64,000 nucleotides of DNA from Marnyiella aurantia (GCF_014041915.1 NZ_CP059472.1:930001-994000), one strand, 5' to 3'. Shown: positions 9,387-17,550, counted from the stretch's first letter. The notes: generated by a model not told the origin, from the sequence alone. A program made the numbers and translations.

Positions 9387-9761
9387 CTATGCTGTATAAA
9401 TTTTAAGACGTTTGTATAAAATATATCGGGGTGGACTGTCACCTGAAAATATATTTGAGTACCGGTTATAAACCGTGGGTGAAAATACCTCAAAAGATTG
9501 ATTGAATACAAAATCAGAGAGTTGGTCCTGAGATTTTGCTTTGGATTTAGAAACAGCCGAAGTTGGTAGAAGATCACCCGGGAAATACACGCAGTAACCA
9601 CCAGGAACGGTGGCCTTTGTGTTACTCAGCGGTCTGGCATATTCGGAATTTGCTGTATTGAGCAAGACCTCTTTTACGGAACACGGACTGCTGGCAAAAA
9701 TAAGGAAGCCCAACAGTATAAGCTGGCGGCAAATGGTCTTGTATAGTCCCCGTCTTGGCAT
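9387..9761 (-). CDS. Small exported protein of unknown function
   Basis: About 124 residues from the Met at 9761. An N-terminal hydrophobic stretch LILLGFLIFASSPCSVKE looks like a signal peptide or lipoprotein signal. The body is polar and ends PPRYILYKRLKIYTA. I have the impression that short proteins with an SPCSVKE signal region and a PP(R/K)YILYKRLK tail occur in related genomes, but no function is known to me. The frame extends to 9827, but a perfect TACCTTTG box at 9767-9774 lies inside that extension, so the shorter and nearly leaderless start is preferred. It precedes the DoxD-DoxA gene and may be co-transcribed with it. Confidence 0.55.
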   Translation of the reverse strand: MPRRGLYKTICRQLILLGFLIFASSPCSVKEVLLNTANSEYARPLSNTKATVPGGYCVYFPGDLLPTSAVSKSKAKSQDQLSDFVFNQSFEVFSPTVYNRYSNIFSGDSPPRYILYKRLKIYTA

Positions 9762-9766
9762 TGCTG

Positions 9767-9774
9767 CAAAGGTA
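9767..9774 (-). promoter_or_regulatory. Promoter -7 box TACCTTTG
   Basis: Exact TAnnTTTG on the minus strand, ending five bases before the ATG at 9761. The transcript would start at or next to the start codon. Confidence 0.6.
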
Positions 9775-10081
9775 CAGTATAATTTTTCAACAGCATTCGC
9801 AAACCGGCACAACTTAATTTCTGACATTGCCCATGGACCGGGTTCCGTTCCGGGGAATACGGCCTCGAATATTTTGCGTAGATAAACCTTGCCTTAAGCA
9901 AGGTGGGCTCATTCCTATTAAAAACGGAAGCAAAAAAAGCAACACACAGGAATCCGGTTCGCAATTCCTCCGTTCCCTCTGCGCCTCCTCCCTTCCTCCG
10001 TGGTAAAATTAAACCACTTTTTACTTTTTACTTTTGCCCTGGCTCTTCTCCCCTCAAAACCCTTTGTGCCTTTTGAAAACC

Positions 10082-10267
10082 TTCGTGCTCTTTGTGGTTA
10101 AAAATCTCTGCAACCGGGTAATTATAATATCATCCCGTCGGGGTTCTTAATCATCGGATTTTCCTTAATTTATAAAATAACACCCCTTCGGGGTTATCTA
10201 ACCACGGAGCACACAGTGGTTTTACAGAGCACACAGCGCTAATTCAAATCTATAATCTGAAATCTTG
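10082..10267. repeat. 186-bp direct repeat, copy 1
   Basis: Runs from TTCGTGCTCTTTGTGG through CACCCCTTCGGGGTTA to CTATAATCTGAAATCTTG. By hand alignment it differs from copy 2 (10599-10784) at about nine positions, including four one-base length changes. Confidence 0.85.
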
Positions 10268-10598
10268 CTTCCTGGTTCTTGGTTCTTGGTTCTAAAATAA
10301 GTCTGGAATCTGATATCTGAAATCTAACGTCTAAAATACCATGTCTGATATCTAGCATCTTTGCTCTTTCATCTTTCCTCCTTTTTCCTTTTGCCCTGGC
10401 TCTTCTCCCCTCAAAACCCCTTTGTGTTCCTTAAAATAACCTTTGTAAACTCTGTGGTTAGATCTTGCTTCCTGGTTCTTAGTTCTAAAAAAGTCTGAAA
10501 TCTCCTGTCTGATATCTAGCATCTTTGCTCTTTCATCTTTTCTCCTTTTTCCTATAGCCTTGGCTCTTCTCCCCTCTTCTTCGTGCACCTTGTGAAAA

Positions 10599-10784
10599 TT
10601 CGTGCTATTTGTGGTTAAAAATCCCTGCAACCGGGCAATTATAATATCATCCCGTCGGGTTCTTAATCATCGGAGTTTCCTTAATTTATAAAAATAACAC
10701 CCCTTCGGGGTTATATAACCACGGAGCACACAGTGGTTTTACAGAGCACACAGCGCTAAATTCAAATCTATAATCTGAATCTTG
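10599..10784. repeat. 186-bp direct repeat, copy 2
   Basis: Same orientation as copy 1 and 517 bases away. A partial third copy of its last part (TTTACAGAGCACACAGCGC and onward) starts at 13416 in island B. Confidence 0.85.
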
Positions 10785-11028
10785 GTTCCTGGTTCTAAAA
10801 AAAAGTCTGATATCTGATATCTAACGTCTAAAATCTCATGTCTGATATCCACCATCTAATCCAACCACAAGGCACACAAAGATGACCCCACGTACACTAG
10901 GAAGAATCCATAATTCAAAATTCAACATCCAAAATTCAAAATCCTGCTTTTCGCCTCTAAATAAAAGTCTGAAATCTGATATCTGATGAATAGCTTCTTT
11001 GATCTTTCATCCAACCATATCTGAAATC

Positions 11029-11062
11029 AAAAAAGCAGGAACTCCTTCCGAAGTCCCTGCTT
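11029..11062 (-). terminator. Terminator of the disordered-protein/yciF operon
   Basis: On the minus strand an 11-bp stem (AAGCAGGGACT with AGTTCCTGCTT, one G-T pair) is followed by TTTTTTG, 21 bases below the stop codon. Confidence 0.8.
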
Positions 11063-11083
11063 AATCAATTATCTAAATTAAAT

Positions 11084-11812
11084 TCAATAACCCGCTGTCT
11101 GCCTGCTGCCTTTGTGGCGGGAGCCGCTTTCTTGCACCTCATTATCATCCTCTTTTGCGGCGAAATTGATAAAGCTTTCAGCTATGTCGGTAAGTGTATG
11201 GTCCGTCCTTTCCTCCTCTTCCAGTGTTCTATGTAAAAGGTTGGAAGCATCACTCAGCCCCAGCGTCTCGGCAAGTGCCGCCAGGCCACCATAACTGGCT
11301 ATTTCGTAATGTTCAACTTTCTGGGCAGCAATGATTAATGCCGCGTCACGTGTCATACTTCCCTCTTCGGTCTCTTCTGTTACGGTTTCACCCTCACGCA
11401 GAATGCCCAGTATGGCTTCACACTTCTTCGCTTCAGGATCTTCACCCATCAAGCGGAAAACCTTCTCCAGACGTGAAATATGTTTCATAGTCTGCAGTTC
11501 ATGATCTTCAAAGGCCTCCTTCAGCTCTTCGGTGGTAGCAGCTTCCTGCATTTTCTTCAGAGCCTCTTTGATTTCCTTTTCAGCAAAATAAATATCCTTC
11601 AGCCCATTGGTGAAGAACTTATAAAGAGGACCGTCTTTTTCTGTCTCTAAAGCTGATGCAGATGATGTACTGTTGCTGCCATCCTGTTTTTCCTCATGCT
11701 GCGTCTTATTGCTTTCTGAACTGGTAGTCTGCTCATCTTTATTAGCGGATTCCGCCGACGTTTCGGCAGGAGTAGTTCCCGATAGCCTGTCTTTTTGATT
11801 TGTATTGCTCAT
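11084..11812 (-). CDS. YciE/YciF ferroxidase-like family protein (DUF892)
   Basis: 242 residues. The first 65 are a low-complexity Ser/Thr/Glu/Lys tail without structure. From about residue 65 there is the DUF892 four-helix bundle: LYKFFTNGLKDIYFAEKEI, FEDHELQTMKHISRLEKVF, KVEHYEIASYGGLAALA and LEEEERTDHTLTDIAE. The E-x6-7-Y and ExxH pairs of ferritin-like di-metal sites are visible (EDHELQTMKH, KVEHYEIASY, EEERTDHTL). The family is stress-linked in enterobacteria. It lies 55 bases below the Gly/Asn-rich protein gene on the same strand with no terminator between them, so both are probably one stress-related transcript. Confidence 0.85.
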   Translation of the reverse strand: MSNTNQKDRLSGTTPAETSAESANKDEQTTSSESNKTQHEEKQDGSNSTSSASALETEKDGPLYKFFTNGLKDIYFAEKEIKEALKKMQEAATTEELKEAFEDHELQTMKHISRLEKVFRLMGEDPEAKKCEAILGILREGETVTEETEEGSMTRDAALIIAAQKVEHYEIASYGGLAALAETLGLSDASNLLHRTLEEEERTDHTLTDIAESFINFAAKEDDNEVQESGSRHKGSRQTAGY

Positions 11813-11867
11813 TGTAGTAATTTTAATGAAAAAAGGCGGGCTTGCTCACGCAGCCGGCCAGATATAG

Positions 11868-12947
11868 TTAATGACGGCTGCTGTTGTTATTTCCGTTCTC
11901 ATTGCTCCGGCTTCCGAATCCACCCCGGCGTCCTGACCTTTCCTGCGAGCCGCCGTATCCGCCCGTATTGCCTCGGTCCGACCAGTTCTCAGAAGATCCA
12001 CGCGATGAAGACTGGTCATGCTCCGAACCCCAGCCACCGCGGTTACCGGAATACTCATTGCTGGAGGCATTGCTGCCGCCGGACCCGCCCCGGCCGGACT
12101 GCCAGGACTGCGAACCTTGACCACCACGGTTGCCCTGCTGCCGTTCGTAGGAACCGTCACTGCCGGATCTGCCGCTGCTGTATCCTTCGCTTCCATACAT
12201 TTCATTGCCGCCACGTCCCCTGCGGTCTCCGTAGGAACTGCCGTACTGAGAGTCATGGTGCCTGTCGAAACTGTCGCTTCCGCGGCTTCCGCCGTGTGCA
12301 CCTCCGAAATGCGCATGACCGCCTTCCTGTGAGCCGCCCCTGCCATAATCCCAGTCGTCTTGTGACCCAGAGTTGCGGTAGTCCTGATTTCGGGAGTCGC
12401 CGTATCCGCCACCGGAACTTTGCCGCCCGCTGTCAAAATTTCCCTGCGAACCGTACCTGTTATTGTCGTCACTGCCGTGCGAACCGCCTCTGCCGGAACC
12501 CCACTGATCACGGCCGTAGTCATTTTGATTATTTCTGCCACGGTTACCTCCACTGTTGGAATAGCGGCTGTTTTCTGAGCCACCGCCGTAGTTTAAACCT
12601 TGGTTCCCCCATCTGGACTCATCATCCCAGTCGCTTTCCGACCGTCCGAATCCGCGGTTCATCCCGCTGGACTCACCCGACATCCCCCTGTTTCCTCTGT
12701 CGTAGGAATTGTCGTTATTGTCCCAGTCATTGGAATAGCGGTCATTGTGGCGCCCTTCCTGTGCACCGTGCCGGTTCTCCTGTCCAAAGCCACTGCCTTC
12801 ATAATAGCTCTCATTTCCAGAGTTTCGCTGCGAACCGTTCCCCCCAGCATGGGAGCTGCGACTATCATAATTCTCGTTCCTCTGATTTTCGTTTCCACCG
12901 CGTGAAGACCAGTTGTCTTCATTACCGTAATTTCTTCTGTTGTTCAT
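11868..12947 (-). CDS. Gly/Ser/Asn/Arg-rich intrinsically disordered protein
   Basis: 359 residues from MNNRRNYGNEDNW. The whole length is low complexity: Gly, Ser, Asn, Arg, Asp, Tyr and Gln dominate, with many RG, GGS, YGS and SRG pieces and almost no Leu, Ile, Val, Cys or Lys. There is no signal peptide, membrane segment or recognisable fold. It resembles RGG/prion-like disordered proteins that bind nucleic acid or form condensates, but that is inference. The local base composition is clearly richer in G+C than neighbouring genes, which also opens long false frames on both strands. The frame runs on to 13001; the Met at 12947 begins the low-complexity part and is chosen. It is followed by the yciF-like gene. 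Confidence 0.8.
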   Translation of the reverse strand: MNNRRNYGNEDNWSSRGGNENQRNENYDSRSSHAGGNGSQRNSGNESYYEGSGFGQENRHGAQEGRHNDRYSNDWDNNDNSYDRGNRGMSGESSGMNRGFGRSESDWDDESRWGNQGLNYGGGSENSRYSNSGGNRGRNNQNDYGRDQWGSGRGGSHGSDDNNRYGSQGNFDSGRQSSGGGYGDSRNQDYRNSGSQDDWDYGRGGSQEGGHAHFGGAHGGSRGSDSFDRHHDSQYGSSYGDRRGRGGNEMYGSEGYSSGRSGSDGSYERQQGNRGGQGSQSWQSGRGGSGGSNASSNEYSGNRGGWGSEHDQSSSRGSSENWSDRGNTGGYGGSQERSGRRGGFGSRSNENGNNNSSRH

Positions 12948-13415
12948 AATAATAATTTTTGATTGTTTTGGTTTTGCTAAATTAATATAGCATTTAAGCA
13001 ATCACAAATTATTTATGTTAAATATCAACGCTACATAATACGTAATAATTAAAATATGTTTAATACAAAAGCTAATTCTGTGTCGACAATGCAATTATGC
13101 AATATGCAGTTAATCCACCTTAAATTGAGGAATAATCCCATTATAATGCCAACCATAACAGTTCCGGTCGTATCCGAACTGTCATCTTCGCCTTTAAAAA
13201 ATTGAAAAAAGAACCTGTAGAGAAGTGCAGAATTTATTTTAACACAAGTTTTTCAACCTCCTAAACAGACAGTTTGGTGCTAAAAATTCTATAAAATTGC
13301 CTTTCGAATAATATAAATATTTAATTAATTATTTCTATATATTACTTTCCTATAACAAGGAAATGTTTTAACATATTTTAACAGTATAAGTTCTACAATT
13401 TCGGTTAAATCGGGA

Positions 13416-14338
13416 TTTACAGAGCACACAGCGCTAATTCAAATCTATAATCTGAAACCTTGCTCCTGGTTCTTGGTTCTTGATTCTAAAAAAGTCTGAA
13501 ATCTGATATCTGATATCTAACGTCTAAAATCTGATATCTAGCATCTTGGCTCTTTGCTCTTTCCTCCTTTTTCCTTTTGCCTTATCTCTTTCTCCGATTC
13601 CTCTGCGCCTCCTCCGTATCTCCGTGGTAAAATTAAACCCACTTTTTACTTTTTACTTTTTACTTTTGCCCTGGCTCTTCTCCCCTCGAAGCCCCTTTGT
13701 GTTCCTTAAAAAAAAATTGTGCTCTTTGTGGTTAAAAAAATCCGTGATTAAAAGCAACAAACAAGAATCTGCTTCGTAATTCCTCCGTTCCCTCTGCGCC
13801 TCCTCTGTGCCTCCGTGGTAAATTTAAACCCACTTTTTACTTTTTACTTTTGCCCTGGCTCTTACGTCCCGCAGGGGTCTCTTCGGACACCGTCGGAAGC
13901 ACTTTTTCCTTTTCCCTTTTGCCGTGGCTCTTCCTCCGTTCCCTCTGCGCCTCCTCTGTGCCTCCGTGGTAAATTTAAACCCACTTTTTACTTTTTACTT
14001 TTGCCTTGGCTCTTCTCCCCTCAAAACCCCTTTGTGTTCCTTAAAATAACCTTTGTGGTTAGATCTTGCTTCCTGGTTCTTGGTTCTAAAAAAGTCTGAT
14101 ATCTGATATCTGGAATCTAACGTCTAAAATCTCATGTCTGATATCTAGCATCTTTGCTCTTTCATCTTTCCTCCTTTTTCCTTTTGCCCTGGCTCTCCTC
14201 CTCGAAACCCTTTGTGCACCTTGTGAATACTTTGTGCTCTTTGTGGTTAAAACCCCTGTGCTCAAAAAGTTTTACAGGAAATTTACACCTCAACAGCTTT
14301 ACGACTTTACAACTTTACAACTCAACAGCTTTACGACT
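13416..14338. repeat. Repeat island B between the disordered-protein gene and recX
   Basis: About 920 bases without a gene, built from the same modules as island A: TTTACAGAGCACACAGCGC (13416), TCTGATATCTGATATC, CTTTTTACTTTTTAC at 13641, 13832 and 13983, CTCTGCGCCTCCTC at 13792 and 13942, and CTTTGTGGTTA. The right end is an array of CAACAGCTTTACGACTTTAC units (14290-14338) that runs into recX and supplies its last two codons and stop. The 400 bases before it (12948-13415) are AT-rich with no gene or module that I recognise. Confidence 0.85.
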
Positions 14339-14792
14339 CCCCAACCACCTCCAAAATCTCACCGTACTCAAACCCACGTCCCATGAGATATTTTACTGTT
14401 TTGGATTTGCGCTGGTATTCCTTGCCGGTTTGCTTTTCAAAATATGAATCATAGATTTTTCGCAGGGTCTTCTCATAATCCTCAGGATGAATCTCATCGA
14501 AGCAGCTGCGCACCAGTTTCTCGGGCACCCCTTTGAATTTGAGGTGGTTCAGAATCTTGTTCCTTCCCCAGGATTTTATATAAAACTTACCGCGGATGTA
14601 GCTTCGTGCAAAACGTTCTTCATTAAGATAATTCTCCTCCATAAGATAAAGCAGAATCTCTTCCTTAGCCTCCGGAATTAGAAGAAAGTCGCGCATCTTC
14701 TGCTCTACCTCCTGATGGCACCTGTCCTGATAAACGCAGTAGTTTACCATCTTCTGTTTAATCTCCGAAAATGTATAGGATTTATGTTGCAT
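14331..14792 (-). CDS. recX: Regulatory protein RecX
   Basis: 153 residues. The RecX helical repeats are visible: VYQDRCHQEVEQKMRDFL, LMEENYLNEERFARSYIRGKFYIKSWGRNKI, HLKFKGVPEKLVRSCFDEI and a third repeat near the end with VKYLMGRGFEYGEILEVV. RecX modulates RecA filaments. The frame continues 29 codons upstream into a GGTTAAG repeat array, so the Met at 14792 is chosen. The last codons and the TAA stop coincide with a TTACGACTC repeat unit of island B, so the original C-terminus may have been replaced by repeat sequence. recA is not in the window. Confidence 0.85.
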   Translation of the reverse strand: MQHKSYTFSEIKQKMVNYCVYQDRCHQEVEQKMRDFLLIPEAKEEILLYLMEENYLNEERFARSYIRGKFYIKSWGRNKILNHLKFKGVPEKLVRSCFDEIHPEDYEKTLRKIYDSYFEKQTGKEYQRKSKTVKYLMGRGFEYGEILEVVGES

Positions 14793-14794
14793 GC

Positions 14795-14823
14795 AGGTAA
14801 AGGTTAAGATTAAGGTTAAGTGG
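14795..14823. repeat. GGTTAAG array upstream of recX
   Basis: Units AGGTTAAG/ATTAAGGTTAAG, G-rich on the plus strand, directly in front of the recX start codon. They are roughly complementary to the AACCTTA-type array at 14925-14983. Confidence 0.75.
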
Positions 14824-14924
14824 GTTACGACTATTGAGGGTGGTGTGATATTGAAACAGAAACCGTTATCGCTGCCCAAGACAAGATGAAATTACAATGG
14901 GGAAATCTACATCCAAACTGCTCA

Positions 14925-14983
14925 AATTCAACCTTAGCCCTAACCTACGCCTCACCCTTACCCTCAGCCTTAACTTCAACCTA
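14925..14983. repeat. AACCTTA/AACCTCA array on the 3' side of the four-helix-bundle gene
   Basis: Degenerate 6-8 base units (CAACCTTAG, CCTAACC, ACCCTTACCCTCAGCC, TTAACTTCAACC), C-rich on the plus strand. It ends four bases before the stop codon of the frameshifted gene. Confidence 0.75.
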
Positions 14984-14986
14984 TTT

Positions 14987-15354
14987 TTACTTTACCCTCT
15001 TGTTATCCAGCGTTTTAATGATTTTATTGGGCTCAAAAATTACTGAATCCAGCATTGAAATTACGCTTTCCGTTTTTTGTACGTCGAAATAGTGTACCCG
15101 GCTCCCATACAGTAGATGGCTTTTGGTTTCATTGCTGAACCTCTGGCAATCTTATAAAACTGCGATTTCTCCTTATCACCGCCGCGACCAAATCCTTCTG
15201 AAATATTTGCAGAAATACTTTCAGCTGACCTGCGAATCTGGGAAGTCAGCGCATAATCTTCCCTTCGCGGTAACGACTCTGAAATATCGTAAACCTCAAT
15301 CGCGATTTCCATTGCATTCTTCCAGACGGGCATCTGTGTGAAATCAGTGAACAT
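14987..15354 (-). pseudogene. Four-helix-bundle protein (S23/Avd-like family), frameshifted
   Basis: The first 74 or so codons encode the four-helix-bundle family (TIGR02436-like): VWKNAMEIAIEVYDISESLP, YALTSQIRRSAESISANISEGFGR and SQFYKIARGSAM. The frame then breaks: as written it ends at 15061 with a foreign tail. Adding one G in the ATGAAACC stretch near 15130 restores ETKSHLLYGSRVHYFDV, QKTESVISML and a further helix up to a TAA at 14987. The full product would have about 122 residues, the normal family length. Members are best known from insertions in 23S rRNA genes and as the Avd subunit of diversity-generating retroelements. No reverse transcriptase or rRNA is nearby. A sequencing or assembly error is the alternative explanation. 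Confidence 0.75.
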
Positions 15355-15509
15355 AAGATGAGGTTAAGCTTAAGTATTAGGTTGAACTTCAGATTACAGC
15401 TCCGCTGAGTGCAGGGTTTGAGGTTAAAATGAAAACTAAGGATGAACTGTTGATCGCTCCGCTTAACCTTAACCTTAACCTCAACTCAGCCTCAACCTTA
15501 ACCTCAACA
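15355..15509. repeat. GGTTAAG then AACCTTA arrays between the four-helix-bundle gene and glyA
   Basis: First a G-rich half (GATGAGGTTAAGCTTAAG, TTAGGTTGAAC, TTTGAGGTTAAAATG), then a C-rich half from about 15461 (TTAACCTTAACCTTAACC, CAACCTTAACCTCAAC). The C-rich half touches the glyA stop codon. With the arrays on the other side of the pseudogene it forms a bracket of inverted arrays. Confidence 0.8.
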
Positions 15510-16778
15510 TTAGTACTGAAACAACGGTCTTGAATCCATCAGCTCATTAACTTCCTTACGGACTCTGGAAATCACCTCCTCATCCTTCAGGTTCATTACA
15601 ACATCATTGATAAGTTTGGCAATGGTTTCCATATCCTCTTCCTTCATTCCGCGGGTGGTGATAGCTGCAGTACCCAAACGGATTCCTGAAGTGGTAAACG
15701 CAGATTTATCATCAAAAGGAACCATATTTTTATTGCAGGTAATATCTGCCTTTACCAATGCTTTTTCGGTTTCCTTACCGTTAACATTCTTATTTCTAAG
15801 GTCTACAAGCATAAGATGGTTGTCCGTACCTCCGCTTACAATATCAAATCCGTTGGCAATCATAGCTTTTGCAAGAGCCTTTGCATTGGCAACTACCTGT
15901 TTTGTGTACACCTCGAATTTTGGATCAAGGGCTTCACCGAACGCAACAGCTTTGGCAGCGATAACATGCTCCAAAGGTCCACCCTGGGTTCCGGGGAATA
16001 CAGCACTGTCCAGAACGGCACTCATCATTTTAGTTTCCCCCTTAGGTGTTTTATGTCCGTAAGTATTTTCGTAATCTTTACCCATCATAATAAGTCCGCC
16101 ACGCGGCCCGCGCAGGGTTTTGTGGGTAGTCGTGGTCACTACGTGACAGTGTTCAAAAGGACTGTTCAGTAAACCTTTGGCAATTAGTCCTGCCGGGTGT
16201 GCAATATCTGCCCAAAGTGTGGCGCCAACCTCATCTGCAACTTCGCGGAATTTCTTATAATCAAGGTCGCGGGAGTAGGCTGAAAAACCTGCGATGATCA
16301 TCTTTGGCTTTACTTCCAGAGCTTTCTGACGCATGGCATCGTAATCAATAAGACCGTCCTCACGGTTCACTCCGTAGAAATTCGCGTTATACTGTATACC
16401 AGAAAAATTTACAAAACTTCCGTGGGTAAGGTGACCGCCCATTGACAGGTCCAGTCCCAGGATGGAATCACCCGGTTTAAGAACGGCCAGGTACACAGCG
16501 GCATTAGCCTGCGAACCGGAGTGTGGCTGCACGTTTACATAATCCACCCCAAAAAGTTCCTTCGCTCTCGAAATAGCCAGGTTCTCCACCTCATCTACAA
16601 CCTCACATCCCCCATAATATCTCTTTCCCGGGTAACCTTCCGCATATTTGTTGGTAAGCACACTTCCCATAGCCTTCATCACATTATCGGAAACAAAATT
16701 TTCCGAGGCGATAAGTTCTATTCCGTGGGTCTGTCTTTTTCTTTCCTGTTCAATGAGGTCAAAAATTGGGTCTTGCAT
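15510..16778 (-). CDS. glyA: Serine hydroxymethyltransferase
   Basis: 422 residues, the usual family length. Clear landmarks are [32 protein letters not shown], the PLP-binding lysine in [16 protein letters not shown] (about residue 224), and [15 protein letters not shown]. It interconverts serine and glycine and charges tetrahydrofolate with one-carbon units in the cytoplasm. It has its own promoter at 16848 and a leader of about 65 bases. The stop codon is followed at once by an AACCTTA-type repeat array, with no terminator visible. Confidence 0.98.
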   Translation of the reverse strand: MQDPIFDLIEQERKRQTHGIELIASENFVSDNVMKAMGSVLTNKYAEGYPGKRYYGGCEVVDEVENLAISRAKELFGVDYVNVQPHSGSQANAAVYLAVLKPGDSILGLDLSMGGHLTHGSFVNFSGIQYNANFYGVNREDGLIDYDAMRQKALEVKPKMIIAGFSAYSRDLDYKKFREVADEVGATLWADIAHPAGLIAKGLLNSPFEHCHVVTTTTHKTLRGPRGGLIMMGKDYENTYGHKTPKGETKMMSAVLDSAVFPGTQGGPLEHVIAAKAVAFGEALDPKFEVYTKQVVANAKALAKAMIANGFDIVSGGTDNHLMLVDLRNKNVNGKETEKALVKADITCNKNMVPFDDKSAFTTSGIRLGTAAITTRGMKEEDMETIAKLINDVVMNLKDEEVISRVRKEVNELMDSRPLFQY

Positions 16779-16847
16779 TATAATAATTTTAAATTTTAAA
16801 CTGTGTCAATAAAAGATTTCAGGTTATGAAGATGTATTCCTAAAGGG

Positions 16848-16855
16848 CAAACATA
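16848..16855 (-). promoter_or_regulatory. Promoter -7 box TATGTTTG of glyA
   Basis: Exact TAnnTTTG on the minus strand, 70 bases before the glyA start codon. Confidence 0.6.
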
Positions 16856-16935
16856 CCGAACTTTAACTCAGCTATATAGCTTGATGATCTCCTCAATCTT
16901 TTTTCCAAATTTACGCAAAATTTCGCGATGGTGGA

Positions 16936-17101
16936 AATGAAGGGCGAGGAAAGGACAAAGAACAAGGGGAAAGAGCAAAGAAGAAAGACGAAAAGAATAC
17001 ACCTGACTTTTTATACCCTCTTTCCTCCTAACCTTAACCTCCTAACACCACCACTCCCAACCACTCAATCACTCAATCACTCAATCACCGAACTCCTGCC
17101 T
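16936..17101. repeat. Repeat tract between glyA and the 98-aa gene
   Basis: A purine-rich module (AGGACAAAGAACAAGGGG, AAAGAGCAAAGAAGAAAG), which is the reverse complement type of the CTTTGCTCTTTCATC module of islands A and B. It is followed by CCTAACCTTAACC and three exact copies of CACTCAAT at 17062-17085. Confidence 0.7.
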
Positions 17102-17147
17102 TCGCAGTCCAAAAAAATTGAATATCTTTACTAACTTAAAATTACAG

Positions 17148-17444
17148 ATGAAATTCAAAAAGAAATACAAAAAGGAGCTTATTAAATCTCTTAAAACACT
17201 GGCCTTTACGGAACATGAATTGCTTGAAACAATGACGAACCTGATGCTGCTGAAGGAGTTGAAGAAAAATGATATTACCTTCGAAAAAGGCGATACCTTC
17301 TCATTTGAGGACAGCATCTTTGATTACAGCGAGGACAAGAATGTCCGTAAACTTGCCAAACTCCGCCGCAAGATGATCAAGACGATGGGCAAATTAGTTG
17401 ACGGAACTGATTTCAAGGACAAAGAAATAGAGTTTCTGGCCTAA
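17148..17444 (+). CDS. Small basic protein of unknown function (98 aa)
   Basis: Begins MKFKKKYKKELIKSLKTL and is highly charged and mostly helical in appearance: FTEHELLETMTNLMLLKELKK, then an acidic stretch FEDSIFDYSEDKN and a basic helix VRKLAKLRRKMIKTMGKL. No signal peptide or membrane segment; I recognise no family. The frame is open from 17118, but a promoter-like TATCTTTA lies at about 17122-17129 inside the extension, so the later Met is chosen. A clear terminator follows at 17551, which supports a real single-gene transcript. Confidence 0.7.
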   Translation: MKFKKKYKKELIKSLKTLAFTEHELLETMTNLMLLKELKKNDITFEKGDTFSFEDSIFDYSEDKNVRKLAKLRRKMIKTMGKLVDGTDFKDKEIEFLA

Positions 17445-17550
17445 GAAATTACCGCAATTACAGTCACCATATAGGTTACCAAAGGGAGTGCTGGTGGCCT
17501 CTGCTCTAATGTAAAACAGGACCTGAAAAACCCACCGTACAAAACACAAA

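Larger units (their letters stand above)
9961..11010. repeat. Repeat island A: mosaic of short degenerate modules
   Basis: About 1 kb without a gene. It is made of recurring modules: CTCTGCGCCTCC, CTTTTTACTTTTTAC (10016), CTCTTCTCCCCTC, CTTTGTGGTTA, ACCACGGAGCACACAG (10201 and 10719), TTCTTGGTTCTTGGTTCT (10277), TCTGATATCTGAAATC (10310), CATCTTTGCTCTTTCATC and AATTCAAAATTCAACATCC. Modules follow one another in nearly the same order several times. Small open frames over this stretch are composed of the repeats and are not genes. The island lies below the terminator of the yciF-like gene. Confidence 0.85.

Noticed and set aside
11795-12949. 384-codon open frame on the plus strand (His/Arg/Cys-rich product) and a 245-codon frame on the minus strand within the disordered-protein gene
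   Set aside because: Both are shadows caused by the biased GGN/AGN/CGN codon use of the Gly/Ser/Arg-rich gene; their products have no family pattern and no promoter.
13546-14447. Several 77-97 codon open frames on the plus strand between the disordered-protein gene and recX
   Set aside because: They are translations of the repeat modules (Phe/Leu/Ser-rich from CTTTTTACTTTT-type DNA) and change with each module copy.
14987-15354. Diversity-generating retroelement
   Set aside because: The gene resembles Avd, but there is no reverse transcriptase, template repeat or variable-repeat target gene nearby.
14987-15354. 23S rRNA intervening sequence carrying the S23 gene
   Set aside because: No rRNA sequence flanks it; the neighbours are recX and glyA.
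14795-15509. Telomere-like or centromere-like sequence from the AACCTTA arrays
   Set aside because: Arrays are short, degenerate, inside a gene-dense region and present in both orientations; nothing suggests a replicon end.
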